In this document: in pieces, positions 47,661 through 57,768 of the stretch
Layout of the letters: the number at the start of each line of letters is the position of its first letter
How positions within the stretch are numbered: the stretch's first letter is position 1
Assembly: GCA_031292145.1 (NCBI GenBank)
Contig: JARLHR010000210.1
Location: forward strand, 1 to 64,000
From: Clostridium sp.
GTDB lineage: Bacteria; Bacillota; Clostridia; Clostridiales; Clostridiaceae
Direction: 5' to 3'
DNA length: 64,000 nucleotides
Notes under the pieces: model-generated
What the model was told of the DNA's origin: nothing
What the model saw: only the letters and a program-made list of their open reading frames with translations
The model's database searches: none
Translations under genes and position numbers: made by a program

Positions 47661-48761
47661 TTATTTTATAGTTCTATTTAGCATTTGATCTATTTCTATT
47701 ACTATAGGATCCTCTGGATCTAACTTTTTAGCAATATCTAAATGAAGTTTTGCTTGTTCTTTATCCTCTAAATTTATGTAACTCATCACTATATTTGTGC
47801 ATATTTCTATATCCTTAGATGCCTCAAAAGCTTTTTTAAAATATTTTATTGCTTCTTCATAATCTCCAATGCACGCATAGTTCATTCCAAGCTCATTAAC
47901 TGTCTCAAGACTTCCTGATTCAATAGAAAGACTTTTACTTAAATAATAGATAGCTTTATTGTAATTTTCAATTCTTCTATAACCAACCCCTAAGTAATAG
48001 TAAACTAAAGGATTTTCTGCGAATTCTTCACTTATTGGAAGTAATAAATCAATTGCTTTTTCAGGTTCATCTTTTAAGCACTCAACAGCTTTTTCAAAAT
48101 CACCTATATTATTAATATCAGTCATAATTTTCTCAATTTCAGGTAATCTTTTTCCGCCTTTATTTATATATTCATTTATCTCCACTTGCGCACCTTTATA
48201 ATCACCTTTATCTCTAAGTATTAAGGAATTATAAAGATATGGTTCTGGACACTTTTCAAAGTTTTCCTTACATTCGTCTATGTCCTCAAGTAACAATTCA
48301 CTAAATCCAGTATCCTTTTCTCTTATAGTTTCTCCTACTGCTAATAACTTAGTTAAGATTTCTTCCTCTTTAGTATATCTATACAAGCCTTTTAATAAAA
48401 CATATGCATCTTCTAATCTGCTTTTCTTTATTCTCTCTGCAATAAGGCTTTTCACACATTCCTCGCAATTTGGAATATACGCTAAAATTGTACCATAATC
48501 TTCATTATATCTAACTTCCTTATCTGCTCCAAAAACAATAAATATACCTTCAACAAAATAGTATATTGGCAAATTCTTTAATTTAATTTGATCATTAGCA
48601 TTAGCCGCTACATATTCAGCACTTATAGGCATATATAAATCATTATTTTTAAATTTTATTTCTTCCGGAATATTAAGGCTCTTCTTAAAACCTTCCTTAT
48701 CCATTTCTAAAAATAATAATTTACTTAATTTATCTTTATATAGTGTCTTGTAATTACTCAT
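47661..48761 (-). CDS. TPR-repeat protein
   Basis: The 366-residue soluble protein has an N-terminal domain of about 110 residues of unknown type (with CEEC) and C-terminal TPR units, for example NPLVYYYLGVGYRRIENYNK. It probably binds partner proteins. ATG at 48761 has GAGG six bases upstream. Being directly before the TagA-like gene suggests a scaffold or regulatory role in polymer synthesis, which is inference. Confidence 0.75.
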   Translation of the reverse strand: MSNYKTLYKDKLSKLLFLEMDKEGFKKSLNIPEEIKFKNNDLYMPISAEYVAANANDQIKLKNLPIYYFVEGIFIVFGADKEVRYNEDYGTILAYIPNCEECVKSLIAERIKKSRLEDAYVLLKGLYRYTKEEEILTKLLAVGETIREKDTGFSELLLEDIDECKENFEKCPEPYLYNSLILRDKGDYKGAQVEINEYINKGGKRLPEIEKIMTDINNIGDFEKAVECLKDEPEKAIDLLLPISEEFAENPLVYYYLGVGYRRIENYNKAIYYLSKSLSIESGSLETVNELGMNYACIGDYEEAIKYFKKAFEASKDIEICTNIVMSYINLEDKEQAKLHLDIAKKLDPEDPIVIEIDQMLNRTIK

Positions 48762-48781
48762 TTTCCACCTCACTGATTAAA

Positions 48782-48814
48782 AATTGCTATCACCTAAAAG
48801 ATGATAGCAATTTA
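48782..48814 (-). terminator. Terminator downstream of the phosphoglucomutase gene
   Basis: AAATTGCTATCA and TGATAGCAATTT form a 12-bp stem with a 9-base loop, followed on the minus strand by TTTAAT. The genes after it therefore need a promoter or read-through. Confidence 0.8.
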
Positions 48815-48823
48815 CTTAGAAAT

Positions 48824-50551
48824 CTAGTTTAATTTTGCATCAATTATTTCCATTACTTTTTCTTTAAATATCTCAATGTCTGTCTCTGCATTATCTAAAC
48901 TATTGCTCTTTACTGCTAAATAAACTTTCATCTTAGGCTCTGTTCCTGATGGTCTTACTACAAAATATGAACCATCCTCTAAGATGTACTTTAATACATT
49001 AGACTTAGGTAAGTCAATAGTAGTTTTAGTATTATTTACAGTATTTTCTTCTGTACTTAACTTATAATCCAATCTTGTAACAATTTTAACATCATTTACT
49101 TCGTTTATTGGATCATTTCTTAATGCTTCAATGCAGCTAGCTATCTTTTCTTGACCTTCTTTTCCTTTTAATTCTAGAGATACTAGAGTTTCTTTAAAAT
49201 ATCCATACTTCTCATATAAATCTATTAATGCATCGTAAAGACTCTTTCCTTGTTCTTTATAATAAAGACACATTTCACATACCAACATAGAAGCTATTAC
49301 TGCGTCTTTGTCACGTACAAAATCTCCTGCAAGGTATCCATAGCTTTCTTCAAAGCCAAATAGATAAGTTTTGTCTCCAGCATCTTCAAATTCTCTTATT
49401 TTTTCACCGATATATTTGAAACCTGTTAAAACATCCATAAGCTCAATATCATAATCTTCTGCTATACATCTAGCACCTTCAGTTGTTACAATTGTTTTAA
49501 TAACAACACCATTTTGAGGTAGTTTTTTAGTTTCTTTTAAAGAGCTCAATATATAATGAGTTAAAAGTAATCCTGTTTGATTACCACTTAAAACCTTGTA
49601 TTCACCTGAACTTTCCTTAACTACAAGACCTATTCTATCACAATCTGGATCTGTACCAAATATTATATCTGGATTTTCATTTTTAGCCATATCTACAGCT
49701 AATTTAAATACATCTGGATTTTCTGGGTTAGGGTAAGATGCTGTTGGGAAATTTCCATCTGGAGCTTCTTGTTCCTTAACTACTTTAACATTGCTATATC
49801 CTAATTCCTTTAATACGGCTCTTACTGGAACATTTCCCGAACCATGAATTGGAGTATATATTACATTTAAAGTACTAGCTCTTTCTTTAACTAAATCTGT
49901 TCTTATAGTTAAGCCTTTAACTCTATCGTAATAAACTCTATCTATATCTTCTCCAATATATTTCAATAAGCCTTTTTCTATTGCTACATTTTCATCTATA
50001 TTTTTAATTTTTGAAAAATCATCAACAGCATTAACACAATTAATAATTATGTTTGCTTTTTCATCAGTTACTTGACCACCAAATTCATCATATACTTTAT
50101 ATCCATTATATATCTTTGGATTATGAGATGCTGTAACTACTATACCACCACTACACTTTAATTCTCTAACTGTAAAAGATAATACAGGTGTTGGTCTTAA
50201 ACTTTCATATAAATATACCTTTACATTATTAGCACATAAAGTAAGCGCTGCTGCTTGAGCAAATTCCTTAGACATATTTCTTGAATCATATGCAATTGCT
50301 ACTGAAGGATCTTTAAAATTACCAGTTAAATAGTCAGCAAATCCTTGTGTAGCTTTAGCAACAGTATATATGTTCATTCTATTACTTCCTGCTCCTATTA
50401 CGCCTCTTAAACCACCAGTACCGAAATCCAAGTCTTGATAAAATCTATCTTCAATTTCTTTTTCATCAGATATACTCTTTAATTCATTTTTTGTTTCCTC
50501 ATTAATAATATCAGAGTTAATCCATATGTTGTACTTTTCTTTGTAATTCAT
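48824..50551 (-). CDS. pgcA: Phosphoglucomutase/phosphomannomutase
   Basis: The enzyme interconverts glucose 6- and 1-phosphate (or the mannose forms), feeding sugar-nucleotide synthesis. The 575-residue protein from ATG 50551 (GAGAGGGG upstream) has the phosphoserine S142 in TASHNP, the metal loop GTDPDCDR and the C-terminal RPSGTEPK phosphate site. The length fits the PgcA-type of Firmicutes. It is at the head of the surface-polysaccharide region. Confidence 0.93.
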   Translation of the reverse strand: MNYKEKYNIWINSDIINEETKNELKSISDEKEIEDRFYQDLDFGTGGLRGVIGAGSNRMNIYTVAKATQGFADYLTGNFKDPSVAIAYDSRNMSKEFAQAAALTLCANNVKVYLYESLRPTPVLSFTVRELKCSGGIVVTASHNPKIYNGYKVYDEFGGQVTDEKANIIINCVNAVDDFSKIKNIDENVAIEKGLLKYIGEDIDRVYYDRVKGLTIRTDLVKERASTLNVIYTPIHGSGNVPVRAVLKELGYSNVKVVKEQEAPDGNFPTASYPNPENPDVFKLAVDMAKNENPDIIFGTDPDCDRIGLVVKESSGEYKVLSGNQTGLLLTHYILSSLKETKKLPQNGVVIKTIVTTEGARCIAEDYDIELMDVLTGFKYIGEKIREFEDAGDKTYLFGFEESYGYLAGDFVRDKDAVIASMLVCEMCLYYKEQGKSLYDALIDLYEKYGYFKETLVSLELKGKEGQEKIASCIEALRNDPINEVNDVKIVTRLDYKLSTEENTVNNTKTTIDLPKSNVLKYILEDGSYFVVRPSGTEPKMKVYLAVKSNSLDNAETDIEIFKEKVMEIIDAKLN

Positions 50552-50900
50552 TTTATAATCCCCTCTCTGTGTTGTTCTCTTATATATTATACAATATTTA
50601 CCGTTGTTTAAAAATAGTTTTGTAGGCATAATATATAAATTTTTATCATTATGTTATATCAACTTTATTTTATAATAATAATAAATAAATGAATACTCCA
50701 AAAATATGTTTAATTAATTAATTGTTATATGCTCCAAGTTTTAATTATTATCCTATACTTAATTTTAGATAAAATTACTAAGAGCATATAAGATATAATA
50801 AAAATCAATAATATTTTTTTAATTTGTGAGCATTTTAATATGCTATGACATCTAATAACCGTAATACTTAGCTAGGTAGTATAAATAAGGGAGGAAAAAG
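50552..50900. other. Intergenic region between divergent pgcA and sigma factor genes
   Basis: A TATAAT lies on the minus strand near 50585-50590 and could be the pgcA -10, without a good -35. On the plus strand AACCGTAATAC and GTATAAAT before 50885 might be an ECF-type promoter. Both are weak calls. Confidence 0.35.
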
Positions 50901-51428
50901 ATGGAGTTGATATCATTTTTAAATTGCAGAAAAAAGTCAACAGTATCTAAAGCAAAAAAAGGAAACAAAGAAGCCTTTTTGGCACTTATAGATGAAAATA
51001 GATTAAATCTTTATAGAGTGGCTAGAGGAATTTTAAATAGCAAGGAAGATATTGAGGACGCTCTTCAAAATACAGTAATACATTCATTTCAGAAAATAAA
51101 TTCATTAAAAAAAGATGAATATTTCAGGACTTGGATAATAAGAATTCTAATTAATGAGTGTAATGAAGTATTAAGAAAGAGCAAACGAATTACTTATTTA
51201 AATGAGAATAATGATACTGAAGTTTACACAGATAGTTATGAAAATATGGATTTAACAAAGGCAATAAATTCTCTAAGCGAAGAGCTAAGAGTAACTACAG
51301 TGTTGTTTTACTTTGAAGATATGAGTCTTAAAGATATTGCAAAGGTATTAAAAATTCCAGAGGGGACTGTCAGATCTAGACTTACAAGAGCAAGAACAAA
51401 ACTTAGAGAAATAATAAGTGAGGTGTAA
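50901..51428 (+). CDS. ECF-type RNA polymerase sigma factor
   Basis: The 175-residue protein has region 2 (LYRVARGILNSKEDIEDALQ, then FRTWIIRILINEC) and region 4 (MSLKDIAKVLKIPEGTVRSR), the plan of sigma-70 ECF factors such as SigV and SigW. GGGAGG precedes the ATG. The anti-sigma gene follows after five bases, so the pair is co-expressed. The signal is probably envelope stress. Confidence 0.93.
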   Translation: MELISFLNCRKKSTVSKAKKGNKEAFLALIDENRLNLYRVARGILNSKEDIEDALQNTVIHSFQKINSLKKDEYFRTWIIRILINECNEVLRKSKRITYLNENNDTEVYTDSYENMDLTKAINSLSEELRVTTVLFYFEDMSLKDIAKVLKIPEGTVRSRLTRARTKLREIISEV

Positions 51429-51433
51429 CTATT

Positions 51434-52861
51434 ATGCAAGTGAATGATGATTTATTTGATGATAAAATAAAACAAAAATTAAAGTATGAAATTAACTATA
51501 TACCTGATGATATTAATCAAAAGATTGATGATGCAGTTAAAAAAATAGAAAAAAGACGATTTAATGTAAAAAAAGTTTGCAGTATATGTGCTTGTTGTGT
51601 AGGCATCACATTATTTCTAGGAATGGCAATGCCAACTTATGCAAGTAATATTCCCATCATAGGGAGTATATTTAAAATGTTTAATTATAAAACTTATGAA
51701 AACTATGATAAGTATGCTTCAGATTTAAACATAACTAAAGAAAGCAACGGAGTAAAGATGACTATTAATAAGGTTGTTTATGATGAAATTGAACTAGCCG
51801 TATTTTATTCTATAGAAAGTGAAAATGAAATTAAATTTGAGCCTAGATTTCCTGGAGCAGAATTAAAAATAAATGGAAAGACAACAACTTTTAGCGGTGG
51901 TGGCCCTGGAAAATTTTCCGATGATCATAAAACTTACGTGGGTGTCATGGAGTATAATGTGTCAAAGAAAAATTCAGTGCCTAAGGAAGTTCAGGAAAAA
52001 ACCTTATTAGGTGGATATGTTGAGATACCAGATGAATTTGTATTTACTTTAAACATAAATGAAATTGGAACTCCAGACGATAGCAATTCTATTAAAGGAA
52101 AATGGAACTTTAATATTCCAGTAAACAGCGAAAAGATTATTGGAAAAGTTAATGAGAAAGAGTGCGATATTGATTTAAGCAATATCGCAAGTGGGTATAA
52201 CATAAAAAAAATTATTACAACACCACTAAATACGGTAATACAAGGAACTAGAATGGATGAAGAAGATAATTCAGATGATATAAATTTTGATGTGTTTGAT
52301 GATAAAGGCAGATATATCGAAGGTAAATCAAGTGAGGCTATAGGACATAAAGATAATGATGGCAATTGTATTATGTATTTTAATAATAACTTTAAAGAGA
52401 TCTATGATGATACAAAATCACTAACATTTATACCTTATAAGTATAAATTTATTGGGAATGATAATTCTGAAAATAATGAGAATAGTAATGAGATTACTGC
52501 TAAAATAAATTTTAAGGGGGAAACAAAGTTATACTCAAATGATGGAACAGAATATGCTGTTATTACTAAAATTCAAAAAGAAAATGGAAAGACAAAAATT
52601 TATTATAAATCAGAATATGGAATTAGTATAGGTCCAATTGAAATATTAAATAATAAAACTGGTGAAAATATAGTGTCATTTAATACAGAGTATAGTGGAC
52701 TAGACCAAAAGGAAGCTACAACTTATGATTATAATAGTAATGAATATGTAATTACTTGCGATAAAGAAATAACGGAAGGAGACTATTCAATTAAAACTGT
52801 AGACCAATCGAAATCCATTGAAACTTATAATAATGATAAATTTACGATAAATATTAAATAA
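51434..52861 (+). CDS. DUF4179-type membrane anti-sigma factor
   Basis: The 475-residue protein has a cytoplasmic N-terminus of about 55 residues, one membrane helix (about 57-75, following VCSICACC) and a large external beta-rich domain of the DUF4179 type. Such proteins sit with ECF sigma genes and hold them at the membrane until a signal. Close linkage to the sigma gene supports this. Element B10 lies at the 3' end. Confidence 0.85.
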   Translation: MQVNDDLFDDKIKQKLKYEINYIPDDINQKIDDAVKKIEKRRFNVKKVCSICACCVGITLFLGMAMPTYASNIPIIGSIFKMFNYKTYENYDKYASDLNITKESNGVKMTINKVVYDEIELAVFYSIESENEIKFEPRFPGAELKINGKTTTFSGGGPGKFSDDHKTYVGVMEYNVSKKNSVPKEVQEKTLLGGYVEIPDEFVFTLNINEIGTPDDSNSIKGKWNFNIPVNSEKIIGKVNEKECDIDLSNIASGYNIKKIITTPLNTVIQGTRMDEEDNSDDINFDVFDDKGRYIEGKSSEAIGHKDNDGNCIMYFNNNFKEIYDDTKSLTFIPYKYKFIGNDNSENNENSNEITAKINFKGETKLYSNDGTEYAVITKIQKENGKTKIYYKSEYGISIGPIEILNNKTGENIVSFNTEYSGLDQKEATTYDYNSNEYVITCDKEITEGDYSIKTVDQSKSIETYNNDKFTINIK

Positions 52862-52891
52862 TAATATAACTTTTCGTATCTATGCTTTTAG

Positions 52892-53048
52892 AAATAAAAA
52901 AATAATAGACCAATATGCTTGTCCATTTTTGCATTAAACAAAAAGGCAAACTTTGCTAATAGACCTGCTAATTAGCAGAACTCGCCTTCTTGTTTGACAC
53001 AAAATATCCATCGCATCGTTGGTCTATTATTATCTTTCCTGTGCCTTA
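52892..53048 (-). repeat. Family B element (copy B10) ending at the sbcC stop codon
   Basis: AAATAAAAAAATAATAGACC and GGTCTATTATTATCTTTCCT plus GTGCCTTA are the inverted ends. The interior has GCAAACTTTGCTAATAGACC and the TTTGTTTGACA stem. The final TTA is the sbcC stop codon (TAA on the minus strand). It lies between convergent genes and probably ends both transcripts. Confidence 0.8.
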
Positions 53049-56000
53049 GTTTCTCTCAATCCTAACCTTACTTCCCCCCATTCCACATTCTGCAGGTGTA
53101 ATCATAAGTTTTACTGGAACTCTATTTTTTATAGACTCCACATGGCTTATTATTCCTACCTTTAACTTTTCATTGTGAATTCTTTCTAAAGAACTCATAA
53201 CTACCTCAAGAAGATCTTCGTCTAGAGTTCCAAATCCTTCATCTAGGAAGAATAATTCTAATGGTGCTGTTCCTTTTAATTGAATTTGTGCTGATAATGC
53301 AAGAGCTAGTGATAAGGATGCTAAGAAGGTTTCCCCTCCAGATAAAGTAGATGCATCTCTTTCTGCCCCACCATTTTTATAATCTCTAATCATAAACTTA
53401 CCATTTTCATCAACTTCTAAGCCATAATTTCCATGAGTTATTTCCTTTAATCTTTTTGAAGCTTCAATGGAAATGTATTTTAGCTTATTAACAGCAACAA
53501 ATTCTACAAATCTCTTTCCCTTAAATAATTTTTCTAAGTCACTAAGTAGAGCCAGTTTATGTTCTAATTTAGCCTTTTTATCTAAAAGTTCCTTTTGTTC
53601 TTTTAACCTTACTTCCAAATTCTTTAATTCTTCTTCAATTTTAATTTTGTTTTCATTTGCTTCATTATATTCTTTATCCTTTTGCTCCCTTAATAACTTA
53701 ACTTTTGAATATTCTTCTTCAGTTATTTCTTTATCACCTATTTTGTTAAGTAAACTTTCAATTGTTCCTTTGACTTTTGATAGATTTTCTTTATAGCCAT
53801 CTATTCTCATCTTGTATTTATTGAGTTCTTCTTTCTCAATCAAGTTATCCCTAACTTCCTCTAAGGATTTGAAGCCCTCACTGTCTATTGCAACTTCTAG
53901 CCTTGCTTCCTCTTCCTTCCTTCTCTTATCTAAATCCTTATATTTACTGCTGATATCTATAAGTTTTTCATTGTTTTCTGTAAATTCTTTTTCTATTTTA
54001 TTTTTAGTCCTTTGAATATTTTCAAATTCTTCATTGATATTTTTTATAATTTCTTGAACTTTGCTAAGTAATAAATTCAAGTCACCTTCTTCATTAACTT
54101 TGCTCTTTATTATTAAAAGTTTTTCTTCTTTATTCTTCTCAAATGCAGCTAAATTAGCATCATAACCCGATAGTTTTTCTTTTATTGAAGTAACTTCATA
54201 GCGTAGCTTTTCCTTTTTGACCTCTAAATTTTCTATGGCACTTCTATTACTCCTAATATCCTTTGCTAACTTTTCTCTCTCTTTTTCAATTGCTTTAATT
54301 TCTTGATTCTTTTCTATAAAATTAATTACTAAAGTCTCTGACTTCAATGAATTTACCTTATCATTTAATATATTTAATTCTTCTGAATTAGTCTTAGTAT
54401 TCTCTTCTATATCTTTTAATTGACCTCTAATATTTTTTATAACAGCTCTAAGTCCATTTATTTCCTCATTCTTAAGGCTTATACCATTCTTTAAATCATT
54501 AATATCTTTTTCTAAAGTTTCTTTTTCCTTCTTATAATTATCCAAAGCTTTTTCTAAGCTTGCAAATTCCTCTTGAAGCTTTTCTAAAGGCTTCTCTTTA
54601 AATTCAGTTCCAAGTTTTATTATTTCATTTTCATTTGTCTTTATCTTTTCATCATAATTATTAATTTTAGTTTGACTTTGAACAATACTGTTATTGATTT
54701 TCTTTATAGACTCTTCTATTACTCTTATTTGTTCTTCTACAATGCTTATATCCTGAACATCTAAAATTTTTATATTTTCTTTAACGTGATGAGTAGATCC
54801 GCATACAGGACATATTTCTTCATCTTTAAGTTCCATTCTAAGAGTATGAGCTATATTTTCCCTCATAATTTCTTTTTGTTTATTTTTGAATTTCTCTAAT
54901 TCATCTTTACATTTTTTCTCTTCTTCTTGGGCCTTTGTAATTTCAGCCTTTAACTTTTCTATTTCCCCCTTAGAAATATTTATTTCCTTGCTGAACCTAT
55001 CATAATTCACCCATTTTTGCTCACTTTCCATTACAACTTGCTTTAAGTTTAATAGATCCTTTTGTTCACCTGGTGAATTATTAATTAAAAATTCATACTG
55101 CTTTTGTTTTTCTTCTAACTTTTTAGTTTCTCGCTCTATTATTTCCTTTAGATCTTTACCCTTAAGTATAGTCTCATCATTTTCTTTTTCAAGAAGCTTT
55201 TTCTTCTCTTCATCCTTAGAAATAATTGTTTTTAAATTATTTATTTTTTCCTCTGCAATTATTCCTTCTTGAACCTTTTCTTTAAGGCTTTCATCTATTT
55301 TCATATCATCATAATGCTTTTCATCAGCTTTAACTTTACTAGTCTTTTCTTTAATTTCTTTATCAATTTCAATAAGTTCCTTTTGATTTTTTTCAAGCTT
55401 CATCTTAACTTCTTCAATTTGAGCTTTTAGTACCTTTATTTTTTCTTCAATACTATCTACTAGCTTTTTTTGTTCAATTGCATCTTTAATTTTTTCCTCT
55501 TGTATCATTAATTGAGGAAGTTTATTTTCCTTATTATCTTTTGCTTTAATCCATAACTCTTCTACATTTTCTTGTTCTTCTTTAATCTTTTGTATTTTTA
55601 ATTTTAAGTTTTCTAATTCTAATCCATTCTTATTAAAATCTCTTATTGTATTTTCAAAAGCATTAATATATGGAACAACCTTTGCACCAGCTTCTCCTAG
55701 CCTTACTTTTTTTATATCTTTATTTATCTCATCTTCTTTTTCTTTTAAATTATCTTCCTTATTCTTATATTCTTTTAACTCTAATTGTAATTTCCACAGT
55801 TCCTCATTTTCTTTACAGTTTTTTTCTATCAGGGTTAGCTCACTTTTTAAATTTCTCAAATCATTTTTTAGTGCTTTTAATACCTCTTCTTTTTCCTGTA
55901 ACTTTTCTTCACTTATGTCACTATAACCACTTAGCTGTCCCATCAAAACATTATTATCTGTTTTTTCCTTATTCATTTGAGAATTAAGTTTTCTAGCTAA

Positions 56001-56534
56001 ATTATCTCCAAACTGCTCTAAATTAAATAATCTTTCAAGCATATCACGACGCTCTTTACCCTCAAGTTTTAAAAATTCACTAAATTTGCCTTGTGGGAGC
56101 ACAACAGTTCTTGTAAAGTCATCTAAATTAAGACCTATTATTTCTTCAACCATTTTATTTATAGTTTTAACACTATCCGCTAAAACTTCTTCTGAATCTG
56201 TTATATCAACTATTTTACATTTTCCTGAATTTATACTTCCATCTTTTTTTCTTCTAAATTCTCTATCTATAGTATATCTTCTAACCTCACTGCCTGATAT
56301 TTGAAATTCAAAATTTATATTTAATCTGTCACAATTAGTATTTATATAATTAGAACTCTTTCTAGACAAACTACCATATAACGCCAAAGTTATTCCATCT
56401 AATATAGTAGATTTCCCACTGCCTGTTGGCCCAAAGATACCAAAGAAGCCTCTATCCGTTAATTTATCAAAGTCTATAGTTTGCTCATCAATAAAACTAT
56501 TTAACCCCTTAATCTTCAATTTTATTGGTCTCAT
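53046..56534 (-). CDS. sbcC: Exonuclease SbcCD, SbcC subunit (Rad50-like)
   Basis: SbcC is the SMC-like ATPase of the SbcCD nuclease, which cuts DNA hairpins and processes breaks. The 1162-residue protein has Walker A GPTGSGKST (35-43), long coiled coils, the zinc-hook CPVC near residue 575, the signature LSGGETFLASLSLALALS near residue 1063 and Walker B FFLDEGFGTLDE. ATG at 56534 follows GAAGGGG and overlaps the end of sbcD by 26 bases. In a genome full of long palindromes, an enzyme that attacks hairpins is notable. Confidence 0.95.
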   Translation of the reverse strand: MRPIKLKIKGLNSFIDEQTIDFDKLTDRGFFGIFGPTGSGKSTILDGITLALYGSLSRKSSNYINTNCDRLNINFEFQISGSEVRRYTIDREFRRKKDGSINSGKCKIVDITDSEEVLADSVKTINKMVEEIIGLNLDDFTRTVVLPQGKFSEFLKLEGKERRDMLERLFNLEQFGDNLARKLNSQMNKEKTDNNVLMGQLSGYSDISEEKLQEKEEVLKALKNDLRNLKSELTLIEKNCKENEELWKLQLELKEYKNKEDNLKEKEDEINKDIKKVRLGEAGAKVVPYINAFENTIRDFNKNGLELENLKLKIQKIKEEQENVEELWIKAKDNKENKLPQLMIQEEKIKDAIEQKKLVDSIEEKIKVLKAQIEEVKMKLEKNQKELIEIDKEIKEKTSKVKADEKHYDDMKIDESLKEKVQEGIIAEEKINNLKTIISKDEEKKKLLEKENDETILKGKDLKEIIERETKKLEEKQKQYEFLINNSPGEQKDLLNLKQVVMESEQKWVNYDRFSKEINISKGEIEKLKAEITKAQEEEKKCKDELEKFKNKQKEIMRENIAHTLRMELKDEEICPVCGSTHHVKENIKILDVQDISIVEEQIRVIEESIKKINNSIVQSQTKINNYDEKIKTNENEIIKLGTEFKEKPLEKLQEEFASLEKALDNYKKEKETLEKDINDLKNGISLKNEEINGLRAVIKNIRGQLKDIEENTKTNSEELNILNDKVNSLKSETLVINFIEKNQEIKAIEKEREKLAKDIRSNRSAIENLEVKKEKLRYEVTSIKEKLSGYDANLAAFEKNKEEKLLIIKSKVNEEGDLNLLLSKVQEIIKNINEEFENIQRTKNKIEKEFTENNEKLIDISSKYKDLDKRRKEEEARLEVAIDSEGFKSLEEVRDNLIEKEELNKYKMRIDGYKENLSKVKGTIESLLNKIGDKEITEEEYSKVKLLREQKDKEYNEANENKIKIEEELKNLEVRLKEQKELLDKKAKLEHKLALLSDLEKLFKGKRFVEFVAVNKLKYISIEASKRLKEITHGNYGLEVDENGKFMIRDYKNGGAERDASTLSGGETFLASLSLALALSAQIQLKGTAPLELFFLDEGFGTLDEDLLEVVMSSLERIHNEKLKVGIISHVESIKNRVPVKLMITPAECGMGGSKVRIERN

Positions 56535-57744
56535 ATGTTTCCCCTTCTTCTTCATTTATAATCGATAAAAGCAATTCCACCACATCTTCCGCTGGTGATG
56601 TTCCTCTTTCTTTTGTATAGAAATCTCTAAATATTTCCTCAAAAGACTTTTCGCTTAAAGTAAAAGTAACTTCTTCTTCATCTACACCCTTAATCTTAGG
56701 AATAATTTCTATAATATCCTTCTTAAAATCTTTCATTTGCTTTATTTCATCTTCTCTTATATATCTATCAGTTGCTATTTCTAAATAAACAAAACAATCT
56801 CTCTCTTTATTTTCTTCACATTTTGATATAGCCTCTTCAATATTTGCACATTTCCAAACCTCAATAGGTTTGTATACTTTTAAATTTACTTCTTCTATGT
56901 TACATTCTTCCTTAGGTTTAACCTCAACGATATAGCATTTTTTATTAAAACTTATTTCTTTCTTGTTGTAATGAATCGGCGAACCACAATATCTTGCTCT
57001 TTTATCTGTTCCCGGAACTATTTGCGGCTTATGAACATGACCTAAAGCTATATATTGTGCTTCTTCTGGGAAACATTTACCGTCTACTATATAAGTTCCA
57101 CCTAATTGAATACTTCTTTCGGAACCACCCTCTTCACTTCCCATAGCAAACAAATGAGATATTACTAAATTAATAGTATCTTCTCTATAATGACTTTTTA
57201 GTGAATCAAATAAAGAAAATATTTTATCACTATAGGATTTAGCCTTTTCTTCTTCCTCCTCCATATAATCATAAATGACCTCATTTAATCTTTTCTCACT
57301 CGGATATGGTACAGTTAAAATAACTGATTTTTCATGATTTATTTCAACTTCAATGAAGCCCTCCCCTGAATCTAAAACCTTATGAATTCCATATTCTCCA
57401 CAAGGGACAACAGTTTTTGGAGTTCCAACCATAATTATTCCATGATCTCTAGCAAGGGGACCTGCTGCGACTAACCTATCTGGATTATCGTGATTTCCTG
57501 CTATGACTAAAGTAAGCCTTTCTCCATTTTTAGATAACCTCTTTAAAGTATCATAAAACATCTTTTCTGCCCTTGCTGGAGGATTTGGCCCATCATAAAC
57601 ATCCCCTGCAATCATAATTAAATCTATATTATTTTCTTCTACTATTCTCACAAAATCAGTTAAAAATTCTTCCTGCTCATCCATCCTGCTTATTCCTTCT
57701 AAGTTTTTACCTAGATGCCAATCTGCTGTATGCAATATTCTCAA
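56509..57744 (-). CDS. sbcD: Exonuclease SbcCD, SbcD subunit (Mre11-like)
   Basis: SbcD is the nuclease subunit. MRILHTADWHLGK, AGDVYDGPNPP, AGNHD and LGHVHKPQ carry the metal-binding residues of the Mre11 phosphoesterase fold. The 411-residue length is normal. The start codon is TTG, seven to eight bases after AAAGGAGGAG. sbcC overlaps its 3' end. Confidence 0.95.
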   Translation of the reverse strand: MRILHTADWHLGKNLEGISRMDEQEEFLTDFVRIVEENNIDLIMIAGDVYDGPNPPARAEKMFYDTLKRLSKNGERLTLVIAGNHDNPDRLVAAGPLARDHGIIMVGTPKTVVPCGEYGIHKVLDSGEGFIEVEINHEKSVILTVPYPSEKRLNEVIYDYMEEEEEKAKSYSDKIFSLFDSLKSHYREDTINLVISHLFAMGSEEGGSERSIQLGGTYIVDGKCFPEEAQYIALGHVHKPQIVPGTDKRARYCGSPIHYNKKEISFNKKCYIVEVKPKEECNIEEVNLKVYKPIEVWKCANIEEAISKCEENKERDCFVYLEIATDRYIREDEIKQMKDFKKDIIEIIPKIKGVDEEEVTFTLSEKSFEEIFRDFYTKERGTSPAEDVVELLLSIINEEEGETYETNKIED

Positions 57745-57768
57745 AATAAACTCCTCCTTTACGACACA

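Noticed and set aside
52892-53048. Small ORF or ncRNA gene between the anti-sigma gene and sbcC
   Set aside because: The sequence is explained as family B copy B10.
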